Source: Corallochytrium limacisporum (taxonomy: Eukaryota; Opisthokonta). Taken from it: a DNA stretch of 22,651 nucleotides. The position numbers and the translations under genes are program-made. Below the pieces are notes generated by a model. The model saw nothing but the letters and a program-made list of their open reading frames with translations, was not told the origin of the DNA and searched no databases. The stretch spans positions 14,977 to 37,627 of the forward strand of contig PDIP01000148.1 in assembly GCA_002811645.1 (NCBI GenBank), written 5' to 3'. Of the stretch, positions 8,618-16,575 are shown one piece after another. How positions within the stretch are numbered: the stretch's first letter is position 1; every line of letters starts with the position of its first letter.

Positions 8618-10209
8618 GTGCCAGTCCACTGACCACCGCTTCGCACGCCTTGCAACCGGGGGCAGTAAGAGCAGAGAACGGGCGCGGCCATCTGCGGGGG
8701 ACACACAAGCTGGGAGTCCCGAGTTTTGGCAGCGCCAAAGAGGACATTCCTGGCGGCACCAGATATTTGCGATCAGGGGTTGGAGCGCATTCATTGGCGC
8801 GACATGTACCGACAATATTGGACAGTGCACACAGCCGTGTCTTATAAAAAGTGGACGGCCTCCCGATGAGCATGGGTGACGTGAAAGGTCCTCGCCGTAT
8901 CTCTAGACCATTAATGAGTGGTCAATTGTATGCGTGCTCCGAGTGTTACTGCATCATCGGTCACCAATCATTCTTTTCCGCGTGCGCGTGAGATAGCGTG
9001 TGTAGTTCTCTTAGGTCTGTATGGCCGACTCAAAAAGGCATGCATGCTGAGAAAGTCAAATGTAATTGTCAACGAGGGTTGAAATGAGGTGATGATCCTG
9101 TCCCCGGCTTGAAGCATGTTGGTGGATGCTGGTATCTAAACTTTCTCATCAAATTTGTGCCAGGGGCAGCATATGGAGCGCGCCATCAGCGCTGCGTACT
9201 TCACAGCTTCCGATCCGAACCCGTCAACATTATCGGGGCATGTCAAACGCCGCAGTGATGATGTCCAATGAGTCATAGCACACATTGGGACTGTCTACGC
9301 TGATGTCGCCGTCTGTTGTTTTCAGCCCCGTGTAGAGAAACACTAACGTTTCTTGTAGTGCCATCGCACGCTGTGTGTGTGTACAAAATCCTCCCACTTT
9401 TCAAGAAACTGATCCCATCTCTTAGCCGTCGCTGCCAGCAGATCTGGGTGAAGGGGAGCAGCAGCAAATCAATTGTCAACGTAAACACCGGTGTGCTACT
9501 GTCGGTGTGTTCTGCCCCAGCAAATCACGCACGTCGTCGGTTGCGCGGTGTGCCCTTCCCACCGTCGACACACCGGGAAGCCCCGGGGCCAAGAGAGGGC
9601 AGCGGGACCAAACCGCAAAACCGAGACACAGTTCCGGGTCACCTCATTCGAAGGTTTTCATGATGAATATACTGACAAACTGCTTCAACTCCACCACATT
9701 CACCCACCGCAATGGATTGCGATCGGAAAAAAAAAGAAAAGAGAGTCGAAGCTTGCAAAAACCCAAACTGCCCAAAAAAAGACCCAAGCACGCGAAGTGA
9801 TAAGGGCGAATAAAAAACCCTCCCCAGTCCGAGAGGAGGGAGGGGGGAGGAGGGGGAAGAGTTCGAACGGGTCGCTACGATCGGAGCGTGTCTACTCCCT
9901 TCTATTTTTAGCCGTAGTTTAAGTACTGGAAATGGCCACCCCGGAAGGGGAAAGAAATAGGAAAGCCGCCCTGCTAATATGCTCTGCTTCATTTATCTGC
10001 TCCCCGCATCGAAAACCCGTAAAAATCTTTTCCTCGATCTCCGGGCTTTCTTTTTCCCTTCCCAGCTGTCTGGCTGAAAAGTCCCTGCTTTAGGAGAGAT
10101 AACATTTTCTTGGTTTTTTTTTTTTGATTTCTCTCAATTTCCCTACTATTCTACTATAGAGAGATGGGTACTCGCCGAGACCGGCGCTCCATTAAAAAAA
10201 CACGGTCCC

Positions 10210-10240
10210 GATCCCCCCTTGGTCGCGGGGGAGGGGGATC
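10210..10240. repeat. GC-rich inverted repeat
   Basis: Perfect 8-bp arms gatccccc (10210-10217) and gggggatc (10233-10240) surround a 15-nt spacer. As RNA or single-stranded DNA this would fold into a stable hairpin. No known RNA family is recognised. Confidence 0.5.
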
Positions 10241-10789
10241 TCTTCATTCTGAAGCATTTGCAAGCTCCCCGTATCACATACTAAATATGCCTAGACTCGC
10301 ACATCGCTCCCAGGAGGGGGTGGAGGGGCCAGCAGCCAGATCTGACCCAAGTCGGTGAACCCTCACCGGGTACCGGGACGATCGACTGCCGACACCCCCT
10401 ATACATTTTATATAGATATTACTGGGCCGATGTCGACAAGAATGACTCAGGGAAAATTGAATTCACACCCTGGTCCAAGTTCACCGTTTTTGGGCCACAC
10501 ACAAAAAAAAAACCGTGGCAGGAAATTGAAATGCCCACGGTCGGCGGCGGTTGCTTTCTTGCTCTTTTGGAATACAAACTCTCCCTGAAGAAACTGCGCA
10601 ACTCCAAACCCTCCCCTCCCCCTTCCCTGCGAATGTTTTTGGTCCTTTCCACGTAGCCATTTCTCTTTGGCCCTTCCTGGGGTCCAGCCCGAGCCCAGCC
10701 CAGCGCAGCTCAGCCAGAGCAACACTTGCGAGAGAGCGACCAGCAGGGAAATCTCACGGGGCCAAAGACCGGGGATTTTCAAACAAACT

Positions 10790-10833
10790 CCCCCCCCCCT
10801 CCTTCTCCTCGCGGGGGACACTCCCCCCCCCCC
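10790..10833. repeat. Paired poly-C runs
   Basis: Two C runs, C10 at 10790-10799 and C11 at 10823-10833, are separated by 23 bases that include a G5 run, which could pair with either of them. Such tracts are prone to sequencing error, so the exact lengths are doubtful. Confidence 0.6.
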
Positions 10834-11501
10834 ACCAAAAAGAAAGAAAGAAATGAGAAAATTTTGCCCGGAGGGAAGTGGGTAGTACCCCAGACGGGTC
10901 GCAAATCAGCCGGAGGGGCCAGCACAATAACCCCTCCCCACCCTTCGGGGGCTCTAGGGCTTTGGATGTTTCTATAGTGAATATAGGTCAATTCCTGGAG
11001 TTGAGCTGCAGGGAATGGGACAGCCGGTTGCGGAGAAAGCTCTGCGAACACGAGAGTGGCTCACTAGTCCTTCAACCGGGGACCAAGACGAAAGAAGAGA
11101 AAAAAAATTACTGAGAAGAAAAAAAGGGGAAAGGAAAGGATCGTCAATTTGTTTTGTGAACAATTTCCTCCGTATGTTTTCAATGCTCCGACGGCACAAG
11201 AGGCAAAAAGTTTAGGAGTTTTCGTGCCCGACCCGCGGGGAGTAGATGTGTGTGCCGTGTGGTGGTGGGGGGAGGGACGGACGGACGGCTTTTTTTAATG
11301 GGATGTCAGCATCAGGAGAGAACGATTGCGCAATGACCCGCTGGTGGGCAGGCCCGACCACCCCCCCCTTCCCTCTTTGGGTGAACGGGAGGCACACACA
11401 CACATACGAGAAAGGAGAGACCCGGGGGAGGGGGGGGGCGGTTGTTCCGCACCTCTCGCTCTCGTTCTTGCCAGCCGCTGCGGTGTGTGTGCCTGTCTTG
11501 T

Positions 11502-11533
11502 CCCCCCCCCGGGGCCCCGGGGGGGGGGGGGGG
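11502..11533. repeat. Self-complementary C/G tract beside the assembly gap
   Basis: The sequence reads C9, G4, C4, G15 without interruption. It can fold fully on itself and ends 25 bases before the N run, so it is a likely cause of the assembly break. Confidence 0.7.
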
Positions 11534-11650
11534 CAAATTTCCCCCCGAAACAGGTTTGNNNNNNNNNNNNNNNNNNNNNNNNNNNNNNNNNNNNNNNNNN
11601 NNNNNNNNNNNNNNNNGGGGGGGTGCACATTTACGCCCGAAACAGGTTTG
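11532..11650 (+). repeat. 27-bp direct repeat on both sides of the gap
   Basis: Copies at 11532-11558 and 11624-11650 share the exact 3' block cccgaaacaggtttg. They differ at four positions in their first 12 bases, three of them where one copy is homopolymer-like. Both copies follow a poly-G run (G15 and at least G7). Confidence 0.7.
11559..11616. other. Assembly gap (58 Ns)
   Basis: A run of 58 unknown bases. The 27 bases before it (11532-11558) and a 27-base block shortly after it (11624-11650) match at 23 positions, and both blocks are preceded by a G run. The gap may therefore hide a tandem repeat, or join two contig ends that really overlap. Confidence 0.95.
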
Positions 11651-12096
11651 GACCGATGGAGTTAGTCCCAACGGGAGGAGGAGATGGGAGGAATCATGTC
11701 CTGAAACGCATAGTTTGTGAGGATGTCGTTTGAGTGACGGCATATTGACGCGAGGCGTGTGTGTGTATTGTGTTGTATTTGTTCTCGAGAGCATGGACTT
11801 AATTGCTGATGTGCTGGGAAGCTTTCCTGATGTAGTGACTGGCCTTTACAGGTCTCTTGAGCTTTGGTGTACATCTGGACGTTGGCTATTTCATTTAGAC
11901 AAGCTGGATAAGTGAGCTGACGATCTAGTGGCAATTATATACAAAATAAGTGCATGGTCCATTTCCCGTTGAGAAAATCCAGGTCATAGCATCAGACGCA
12001 AGGGGTCTGACCAGTCTTCGATACACAGGCGACACAACCAGACTCCCTGTGTTCACGGCAACATTCCCTAGCAAACATTTATAGACCGAAACCGGA

Positions 12097-13161
12097 ATGA
12101 GCCCAAATCAGACAACCATGACTCAGGTAGCAACTGCACCTACTTCACTTTCAATGGATATTGACTCACCACGCTACGCTGACGTGGATAATGACTGCTT
12201 TGACACACAGAACAATGCCCGCATCCTGACTGCGGCTCGGGAGGCTCTGGGGAACCTGCGAGACACCGACTTCCAGAAGATGAGTCGCTCTGCCGTACGT
12301 AGCGTGCGCCCTCTTATGGCCGAGTTTGCCTTTGGTGCTGAGAATGACTGGTTCTTCGATAGCCCCGCTGGCAAAGCCATCCAGGCATGGGATGGTTTGC
12401 TGCACGGTGACGCCCGGAAGATTAACGAAACAACAGCGAACGTACAGTACGGCCAGGCCCCGGACTATAGCAAGCTCTACCTCCTTCAACTCCACTTGGA
12501 AGACAATGAGTGGCGCTTCTTTAAATTTTTTATGGTTGAAAAGAAAAAATCTCATTCCATGCGCGACACCGCCGAGGCTATCGCAGAACAGATGAAACAA
12601 GCGGCCATGAGTGGAGATCAGCAGACACGATTCTACGTGCCCCGCGACGAGGTCCGTCACACAAAGCTAGAGCAGCGCCAGGCACGCACTCGCACGCATT
12701 CCGTGCGCTCCTCGCGTGGTTTGCTTGGTAGCGAGCCTTACCGGCCGAGTCCTCTGGCCAGCCGGGACAATAGTGTGCGCAGCAAGAACTCTTTCTCTCG
12801 GGACTTTAACTCTGTCGTGGAGAGCCTACGGTCAGGTGACGATGATGAATTCGGACAGTATGAGAGCGATGAGGACGAATTGCCAGAGATCACGTACCCT
12901 GCTGAGGAGCAGGCTAAACAGATGGACCACTACCGTGCTAATATGCATACCGCGGAGTCTGCCGTGCGGCCCCCTATGGGTCAGAAGGCCCTGGTTGAGA
13001 ACATGGAGCAAGTCATGCGCCGCCTTTATTGCATTGCCCGATCGGTGAATGTATCCGCTGATGAGTTCCAGACTATAGCTTTCCGTGTTTGTGCTCCGGT
13101 TACTTCTGAAGAAGAAGAGCACGATGTGTACGGTACCATTGAACGCATGCTGGAGAGCTAA
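12097..13161 (+). CDS. Unrecognised 354-aa protein
   Basis: I do not recognise the family. The frame is open from a good ATG to TAA and has the composition of a real globular-plus-disordered protein. Residues about 40-190 look folded, with helical and aromatic patches such as EFAFGAENDWFF and WRFFKFF. Residues about 185-245 are Arg/Ser-rich and basic, about 247-275 are acidic (runs of Asp/Glu), and about 285-354 are again helical (VENMEQVMRRLYCIARSV). There is no signal peptide, membrane segment or zinc motif. A second in-frame ATG at codon 8 (12118) has a stronger context (caaccATG) and could be the true start. Downstream, 372 bp separate it from the amine oxidase start on the same strand. 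The alternating charged, disordered tail suggests a nuclear or scaffold protein, which is only inference. Confidence 0.8.
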   Translation: MSPNQTTMTQVATAPTSLSMDIDSPRYADVDNDCFDTQNNARILTAAREALGNLRDTDFQKMSRSAVRSVRPLMAEFAFGAENDWFFDSPAGKAIQAWDGLLHGDARKINETTANVQYGQAPDYSKLYLLQLHLEDNEWRFFKFFMVEKKKSHSMRDTAEAIAEQMKQAAMSGDQQTRFYVPRDEVRHTKLEQRQARTRTHSVRSSRGLLGSEPYRPSPLASRDNSVRSKNSFSRDFNSVVESLRSGDDDEFGQYESDEDELPEITYPAEEQAKQMDHYRANMHTAESAVRPPMGQKALVENMEQVMRRLYCIARSVNVSADEFQTIAFRVCAPVTSEEEEHDVYGTIERMLES

Positions 13162-13533
13162 GAGTACACAACCGTGTACAGCTCATTATTGAAATTCATC
13201 GTCATCATTCATTCATTCATTGCCCACCCTCATCCACATAGCCACCATCAACAGCATCAGTTCATCCACTCTCTCTCGTTATGACATTATAGAGATACAT
13301 GTTAGACCAAATCAATTTCAGTGCGGAGCGGTGGCCTTCTGGGTCTCTCGCCAGCATCAGTGTGCTCCGAATACCCCCGCCCTCCCCGTTCACCCGCACT
13401 GGACGGGGTCAAGCCAAACCTTTGCAGACGTATTTCATGCGGTCTATCGACCTACGAGGAGCTCTTGCACCTATGAAATCTGCATGTGTTGGCAGTCTGT
13501 GGCACCGCTGGCAGTGGTACCTTAGGGAACAAC
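13162..13533 (+). promoter_or_regulatory. Intergenic region before the amine oxidase gene
   Basis: This 372-bp stretch has no gene. A perfect 6-bp hairpin, gtacac-aacc-gtgtac (13164-13179), starts three bases after the stop of the upstream gene and could affect 3' processing. A short ATTC-type tandem lies at about 13205-13220. The frame of the amine oxidase stays open upstream of its ATG to about 13486 but without an in-frame ATG, so that part is most likely leader. Confidence 0.4.
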
Positions 13534-15555
13534 ATGCCGTCCGCGCAGGAAATAGACCAGGAGGTTGATGTGGTGATCGTTGGCGCCGGTCCTTCGGGGC
13601 TATCTGCTGCGTTTGAGATACAAAAATGGAATAAGCGGGATCCAAGTCGAAACATCCGCTTTGCCGTGTTGGAAGGCCGAGATCGGTACGGAGGACGTAT
13701 CAACACAGACACAGATTTCGGCTACCCGGTAGACTTGGGAGCATCTTATATGCACGGCTGCGGTTTCAAGAGGCAGTACGTCTTTGACCTTGCTATACAC
13801 AAAGGCGTGGAATCTGCACTCGTGCCTGGTTATGGCCATGCGGATGATCCCGATTCGGCACATTTCTGGCACGGTGGTGCACCCGTAGACATAAGGCAAT
13901 TGGCAGTATACCGGTATCTTGCTCGGCTGGTGCATGCTGTAGCAGCAAACCGGGCACAGAGCAAAGATCCAAAGAAAGACAACATTGGAGACCTGCTTGA
14001 GGAAAGTATTACTGAGCTGTTTGATTGGCTGCATCTGCCGGAAGATATGCGCTCCAAGGAGTCACCGCTGCGAAGCGTTATCGACGCTTACAATATCCGT
14101 GCCTGGGGATACGTTGGACCATTGACAAACCATACTCTGCAGTACGATCAGGGAGGTAGTTCCATGTTCAATCTTGAGAAGGATCCGTGCGCTGTGGCCT
14201 TTCGGAATTATTGGGGAGACGAAGCAACTGGAGAAAGGCACACTCTAGGAGAAGACGTCTGTCTCTGGCGAGATGTGATGACCCAAAGGATTAACGGTGA
14301 AGACATCGATAACAGCGAGCTGAAGCGGAAGCGTTTGCGATCAAGCAAGCATATGAACAGCTACGAACGTTTTGTCATTACGCAGGACCAGTTGGCTCTT
14401 CAATTGGCTGAGAAATATCGCTCACCAAAATGCGAGCCTGAGGTATGCACCACCGTAAGAAAACAGGGAACCAAGGCAAAGGTTGTACGAAGCGACCGAT
14501 TTGTCGTGCACGGATACGGCCCCTTTTTGGTGGACCATCTGCTCAAGTACATCGAGTTTGATGGGAAGGATCGCTCTATTTCACTACAGACTACAGTGAA
14601 GGCCATCAATGAAGTGCGTGTAAACGATCACACGCACATCACTGTGACTGCAACACGACAGCACACTGATGTGAAGAAAGTTATGCGCCTCAAGTGCCGC
14701 CGCGTCATAGTAACCGTGCCACTCAGCATTCTCAAGCAGTCTCCAGCTGGTGAGGCAGGGATTAGCTTTGAGTCTGCATCTGGCGTCACTGGGTGGTCGA
14801 AAAGGAAGCAAGCCGCATTAGCTAACATGGCCATGGGCATCCACAACAAGATCATCCTGCGATACGAGAAGACAGATGTGTTCTGGCCGGAAGACATTGC
14901 AAGTTTCCAGCCGCTCGACGCCCGATTCCGTTGGCTTAATCTTCATGCCTACGGACACGTCGGCATGTTGCGCTGTGATTTGTTGACCAATTTTGGACGC
15001 CCAGGTGGAGGTGGCCATGAAACGGAGGGCGACATCCTAGCCCATGCAGAAAAGTCGTTAATGGACATGTTCAGCACGCATCCAAGAGTGCGGGCTTGGA
15101 GGAAGCAAACGAATGGAGACAAGAAGCTTCTTATGGCCGATGGTCATGTCACAATGTGGGATCTAGACCCGTACTCCCTCGGCTCATACAGCTACATGCC
15201 CCCTGGTGCGAGCTTTGCAGACCTTGGCGCCCTTCGGAGCCCAGAGTGGCCGCTTCCTGGACATGAGGGTGATGCCGAAAAGGATGCACTTGAACTGCCA
15301 CACGGCGAGCTGTCGGCCTATCAACTCTTCTTTGCAGGCGAGCACACGAGTGAGATCGGATTCCAGTGCGTACACGGAGCTGTGGAGAGTGGTTTGTCCG
15401 CTGGATTTCTTGCCCGAGCGAGCCTTGGTGCCTTCGAGAACAGCCAGCTGTGTCTGCCCGGCGTTTCCCATTTGAAAAACAAGCGCCCACAACGCTACAC
15501 TCCAACCCTCATTCCAGATGAAGACTTTAAGAGCCGAAGAAACAACTTAATATAA
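13534..15555 (+). CDS. Flavin-containing amine oxidase (polyamine oxidase / LSD1-type fold)
   Basis: An FAD-dependent oxidase of the monoamine/polyamine oxidase family that oxidises an amine to an imine and makes hydrogen peroxide. The 673-aa product starts with a Rossmann FAD site, VVIVGAGPSGLSAA (G17-x-G19-x2-G22), then RYGGRI, the VIVTVPLSILK strand, a Lys at 439 in the HNKIILRYE segment that aligns with the flavin-proximal lysine of PAO and LSD1, DPYSLGSYSYMPPG, and the C-terminal FAD motif FAGEHTSEIGFQCVHGAVESG (about 601-621). I chose ATG 13534 because the frame upstream has no ATG. A basic cluster KRKRLRSSK (264-272) could be a nuclear signal. At 673 aa it is longer than typical ~500-aa polyamine oxidases, with extra sequence around 240-330 and at the C terminus. 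There is no SWIRM or tower domain, so I call it amine oxidase, not a histone demethylase. Substrate unknown. Confidence 0.88.
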   Translation: MPSAQEIDQEVDVVIVGAGPSGLSAAFEIQKWNKRDPSRNIRFAVLEGRDRYGGRINTDTDFGYPVDLGASYMHGCGFKRQYVFDLAIHKGVESALVPGYGHADDPDSAHFWHGGAPVDIRQLAVYRYLARLVHAVAANRAQSKDPKKDNIGDLLEESITELFDWLHLPEDMRSKESPLRSVIDAYNIRAWGYVGPLTNHTLQYDQGGSSMFNLEKDPCAVAFRNYWGDEATGERHTLGEDVCLWRDVMTQRINGEDIDNSELKRKRLRSSKHMNSYERFVITQDQLALQLAEKYRSPKCEPEVCTTVRKQGTKAKVVRSDRFVVHGYGPFLVDHLLKYIEFDGKDRSISLQTTVKAINEVRVNDHTHITVTATRQHTDVKKVMRLKCRRVIVTVPLSILKQSPAGEAGISFESASGVTGWSKRKQAALANMAMGIHNKIILRYEKTDVFWPEDIASFQPLDARFRWLNLHAYGHVGMLRCDLLTNFGRPGGGGHETEGDILAHAEKSLMDMFSTHPRVRAWRKQTNGDKKLLMADGHVTMWDLDPYSLGSYSYMPPGASFADLGALRSPEWPLPGHEGDAEKDALELPHGELSAYQLFFAGEHTSEIGFQCVHGAVESGLSAGFLARASLGAFENSQLCLPGVSHLKNKRPQRYTPTLIPDEDFKSRRNNLI

Positions 15556-15586
15556 GATTCAAGCCGATATATTCTTTATTCGTTCT
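15556..15586. terminator. Shared 31-bp 3' spacer of convergent genes, with an AATAAA on the minus strand
   Basis: The amine oxidase stop (15553-15555, +) and the stop of the CUSTOS-like gene (15589-15587, -) are only 31 bp apart. On the minus strand a canonical AATAAA lies at 15580-15575, seven bases after the stop. Cleavage at the usual distance would fall at or inside the end of the amine oxidase coding sequence. No clear plus-strand signal is seen, so the plus transcript probably ends inside the opposite gene. Confidence 0.55.
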
Positions 15587-16297
15587 TTACGGTTGTACGG
15601 GAGATGGCGGAGGGCGAATAGAGTGACAGTGTCTGCATTTTACAATTCCACGGTATTGGTCTGCCAAATAAAGGTCGAACCCCTTGCATGCTTCATTGGT
15701 GCACCGCACACTACGTTTCTGGTCTACAGCATCTAGGAACCACTTGGCACTTCCAAGATGCGCCTTTCTCATCCCGATATCAACCGCTTCCACCACGCTC
15801 GCCTGCAAGCGTCGGACACGGACGGGATCTTCCACTACTTCGACATGACGCAGGGCCCGCATGTCTTCCACTGCTTGGTGCAAAACTTCATGCTTAAGCC
15901 CATCTTCAGTGGCATCTACATCCACCTTGCGTCGTTTACCACCACTAACGAGCAGAAACGAGGTATATCCATCTTCCTCAGCTTCGTCCACATCAGCCGT
16001 GGCTCCAGTACTCTTGGTTTCGTCGTCATACTCAATCTGGGTCTCCAATACTGCGTTTAAGCGATCAGCGATTCTCGCAGTAAATTTGGCATCAAACAGT
16101 GTCTCCGTTGATTCAGTGTCATTCCCATGATTGCTAGTAGACTTATTTTTTGCTGTTGCCGTTGCTGTTGCTGGTGCTTTCGTAGGTATGCCCAGAGCAG
16201 ATGCCTTCGACTCGGCCTCTACCGAATTGCCTGTCACCACTGACTGCCGCAGGCGGGCCATAAACTCGTCATCCGAGCTATCATCGCTGTCGCTCAT
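15587..16297 (-). CDS. CUSTOS (C12orf43)-like nuclear protein with a C-terminal zinc ribbon
   Basis: A 236-aa protein. The N terminus is acidic Ser/Asp-rich (SDSDDSSDDEFMARLRQS). A helical block DAKFTARIADRLNAVLE (69-85) and a segment DGYTSFLLVSGGKRRKVD (109-126) resemble, in order and pattern, the TPEF-RAHVAKKLGALLD and DGFRLFF-PGG segments I recall from animal CUSTOS, a nuclear-envelope-associated Wnt modulator. That match is from memory and weak. The C terminus has C199-x4-C204-x16-C221-x2-C224, a zinc-ribbon pattern that animal CUSTOS lacks as far as I know. KRRK (121-124) could be a nuclear signal, and an Ala/Thr/Lys-rich linker lies at 40-55. The start ATG is the only one at the N terminus. 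Convergent with the amine oxidase. It is surely a gene; its identity is tentative. Confidence 0.75.
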   Translation of the reverse strand: MSDSDDSSDDEFMARLRQSVVTGNSVEAESKASALGIPTKAPATATATAKNKSTSNHGNDTESTETLFDAKFTARIADRLNAVLETQIEYDDETKSTGATADVDEAEEDGYTSFLLVSGGKRRKVDVDATEDGLKHEVLHQAVEDMRALRHVEVVEDPVRVRRLQASVVEAVDIGMRKAHLGSAKWFLDAVDQKRSVRCTNEACKGFDLYLADQYRGIVKCRHCHSIRPPPSPVQP

Positions 16298-16575
16298 GAC
16301 TTTGTGCCACTTCCTTTAAATTGAATCATGATACAGCCTTTTGGATTGCCTGAGAGCCTGTTGCATCGTCCTTGCACTAGGCGACGAGCCAAAATACCTT
16401 CATAGGGCAGCCCGCATGGATCAGAGTCTGGCTGGAGACCCACCCCCTTCTCCCTCCCTGCACTGGCCTAGCATTTTCCTTAACCAAATTTTCTCCAAAA
16501 TCTATTTCGAGCGGTTTAATTTTTCTCCTTGGTACCTAATCAATAGGCAGCACTACGTTGTATTGGACACACTTT
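16298..16575 (-). promoter_or_regulatory. Spacer between the D2HGDH and CUSTOS-like genes
   Basis: This 278-bp spacer separates two tandem minus-strand genes. It must contain the 3' end of D2HGDH and the promoter of the CUSTOS-like gene. An ATTAAA poly(A) variant lies on the minus strand at 16520-16515, about 55 nt after the D2HGDH stop. No other clear element is visible. Confidence 0.35.

Larger units (their letters stand above)
8157..12096. other. Gene desert of about 3.9 kb with low-complexity sequence and an assembly gap
   Basis: I find no convincing protein, tRNA, rRNA or spliceosomal RNA gene. Open frames here overlap each other on both strands and translate to Arg/Pro/Ser/Gly-rich strings without domains. 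The stretch contains CT, GT, CA and ACGG microsatellites (8598-8617; 11757-11766; 11393-11404; 11277-11288), a T run (near 10115-10127), several C and G runs, GC hairpins (9939-9950, 10210-10240, 10941-10950, 11502-11533), a polypurine stretch (about 11089-11140) and 58 Ns (11559-11616). It lies between divergent genes, so it must contain the promoters of both. A TATA-like TATATACA lies at 11936-11943, 153 bases before the ATG at 12097. Confidence 0.7.

Noticed and set aside
8535-8880. Overlapping open frames on both strands of about 90-112 codons
   Set aside because: Several frames are open at once in the same sequence and none has a folded-protein composition or known motif.
9316-9922. Plus-strand frames of 115 and 143 codons
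   Set aside because: The longer one has no ATG start (it begins GTG), and both are Lys/Arg/Pro-rich strings across A and G tracts.
11212-11794. Long frames spanning the N gap on both strands
   Set aside because: They are open only because Ns cannot encode stops; the flanking parts are poly-Pro or poly-Gly from homopolymers.
11730-11915. 61-codon plus-strand frame before the 354-aa gene
   Set aside because: It has no ATG at its start (it begins TTG), is short, and lacks any motif.
8157-12096. Transposon, CRISPR array or viral insertion in the desert
   Set aside because: No transposase, integrase or polymerase motifs, no regularly spaced repeats, and no long terminal repeats could be seen.
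13486-13533. 16-codon N-terminal extension of the amine oxidase
   Set aside because: It begins with GTG, not ATG, and the FAD motif sits at the usual distance from the ATG at 13534.
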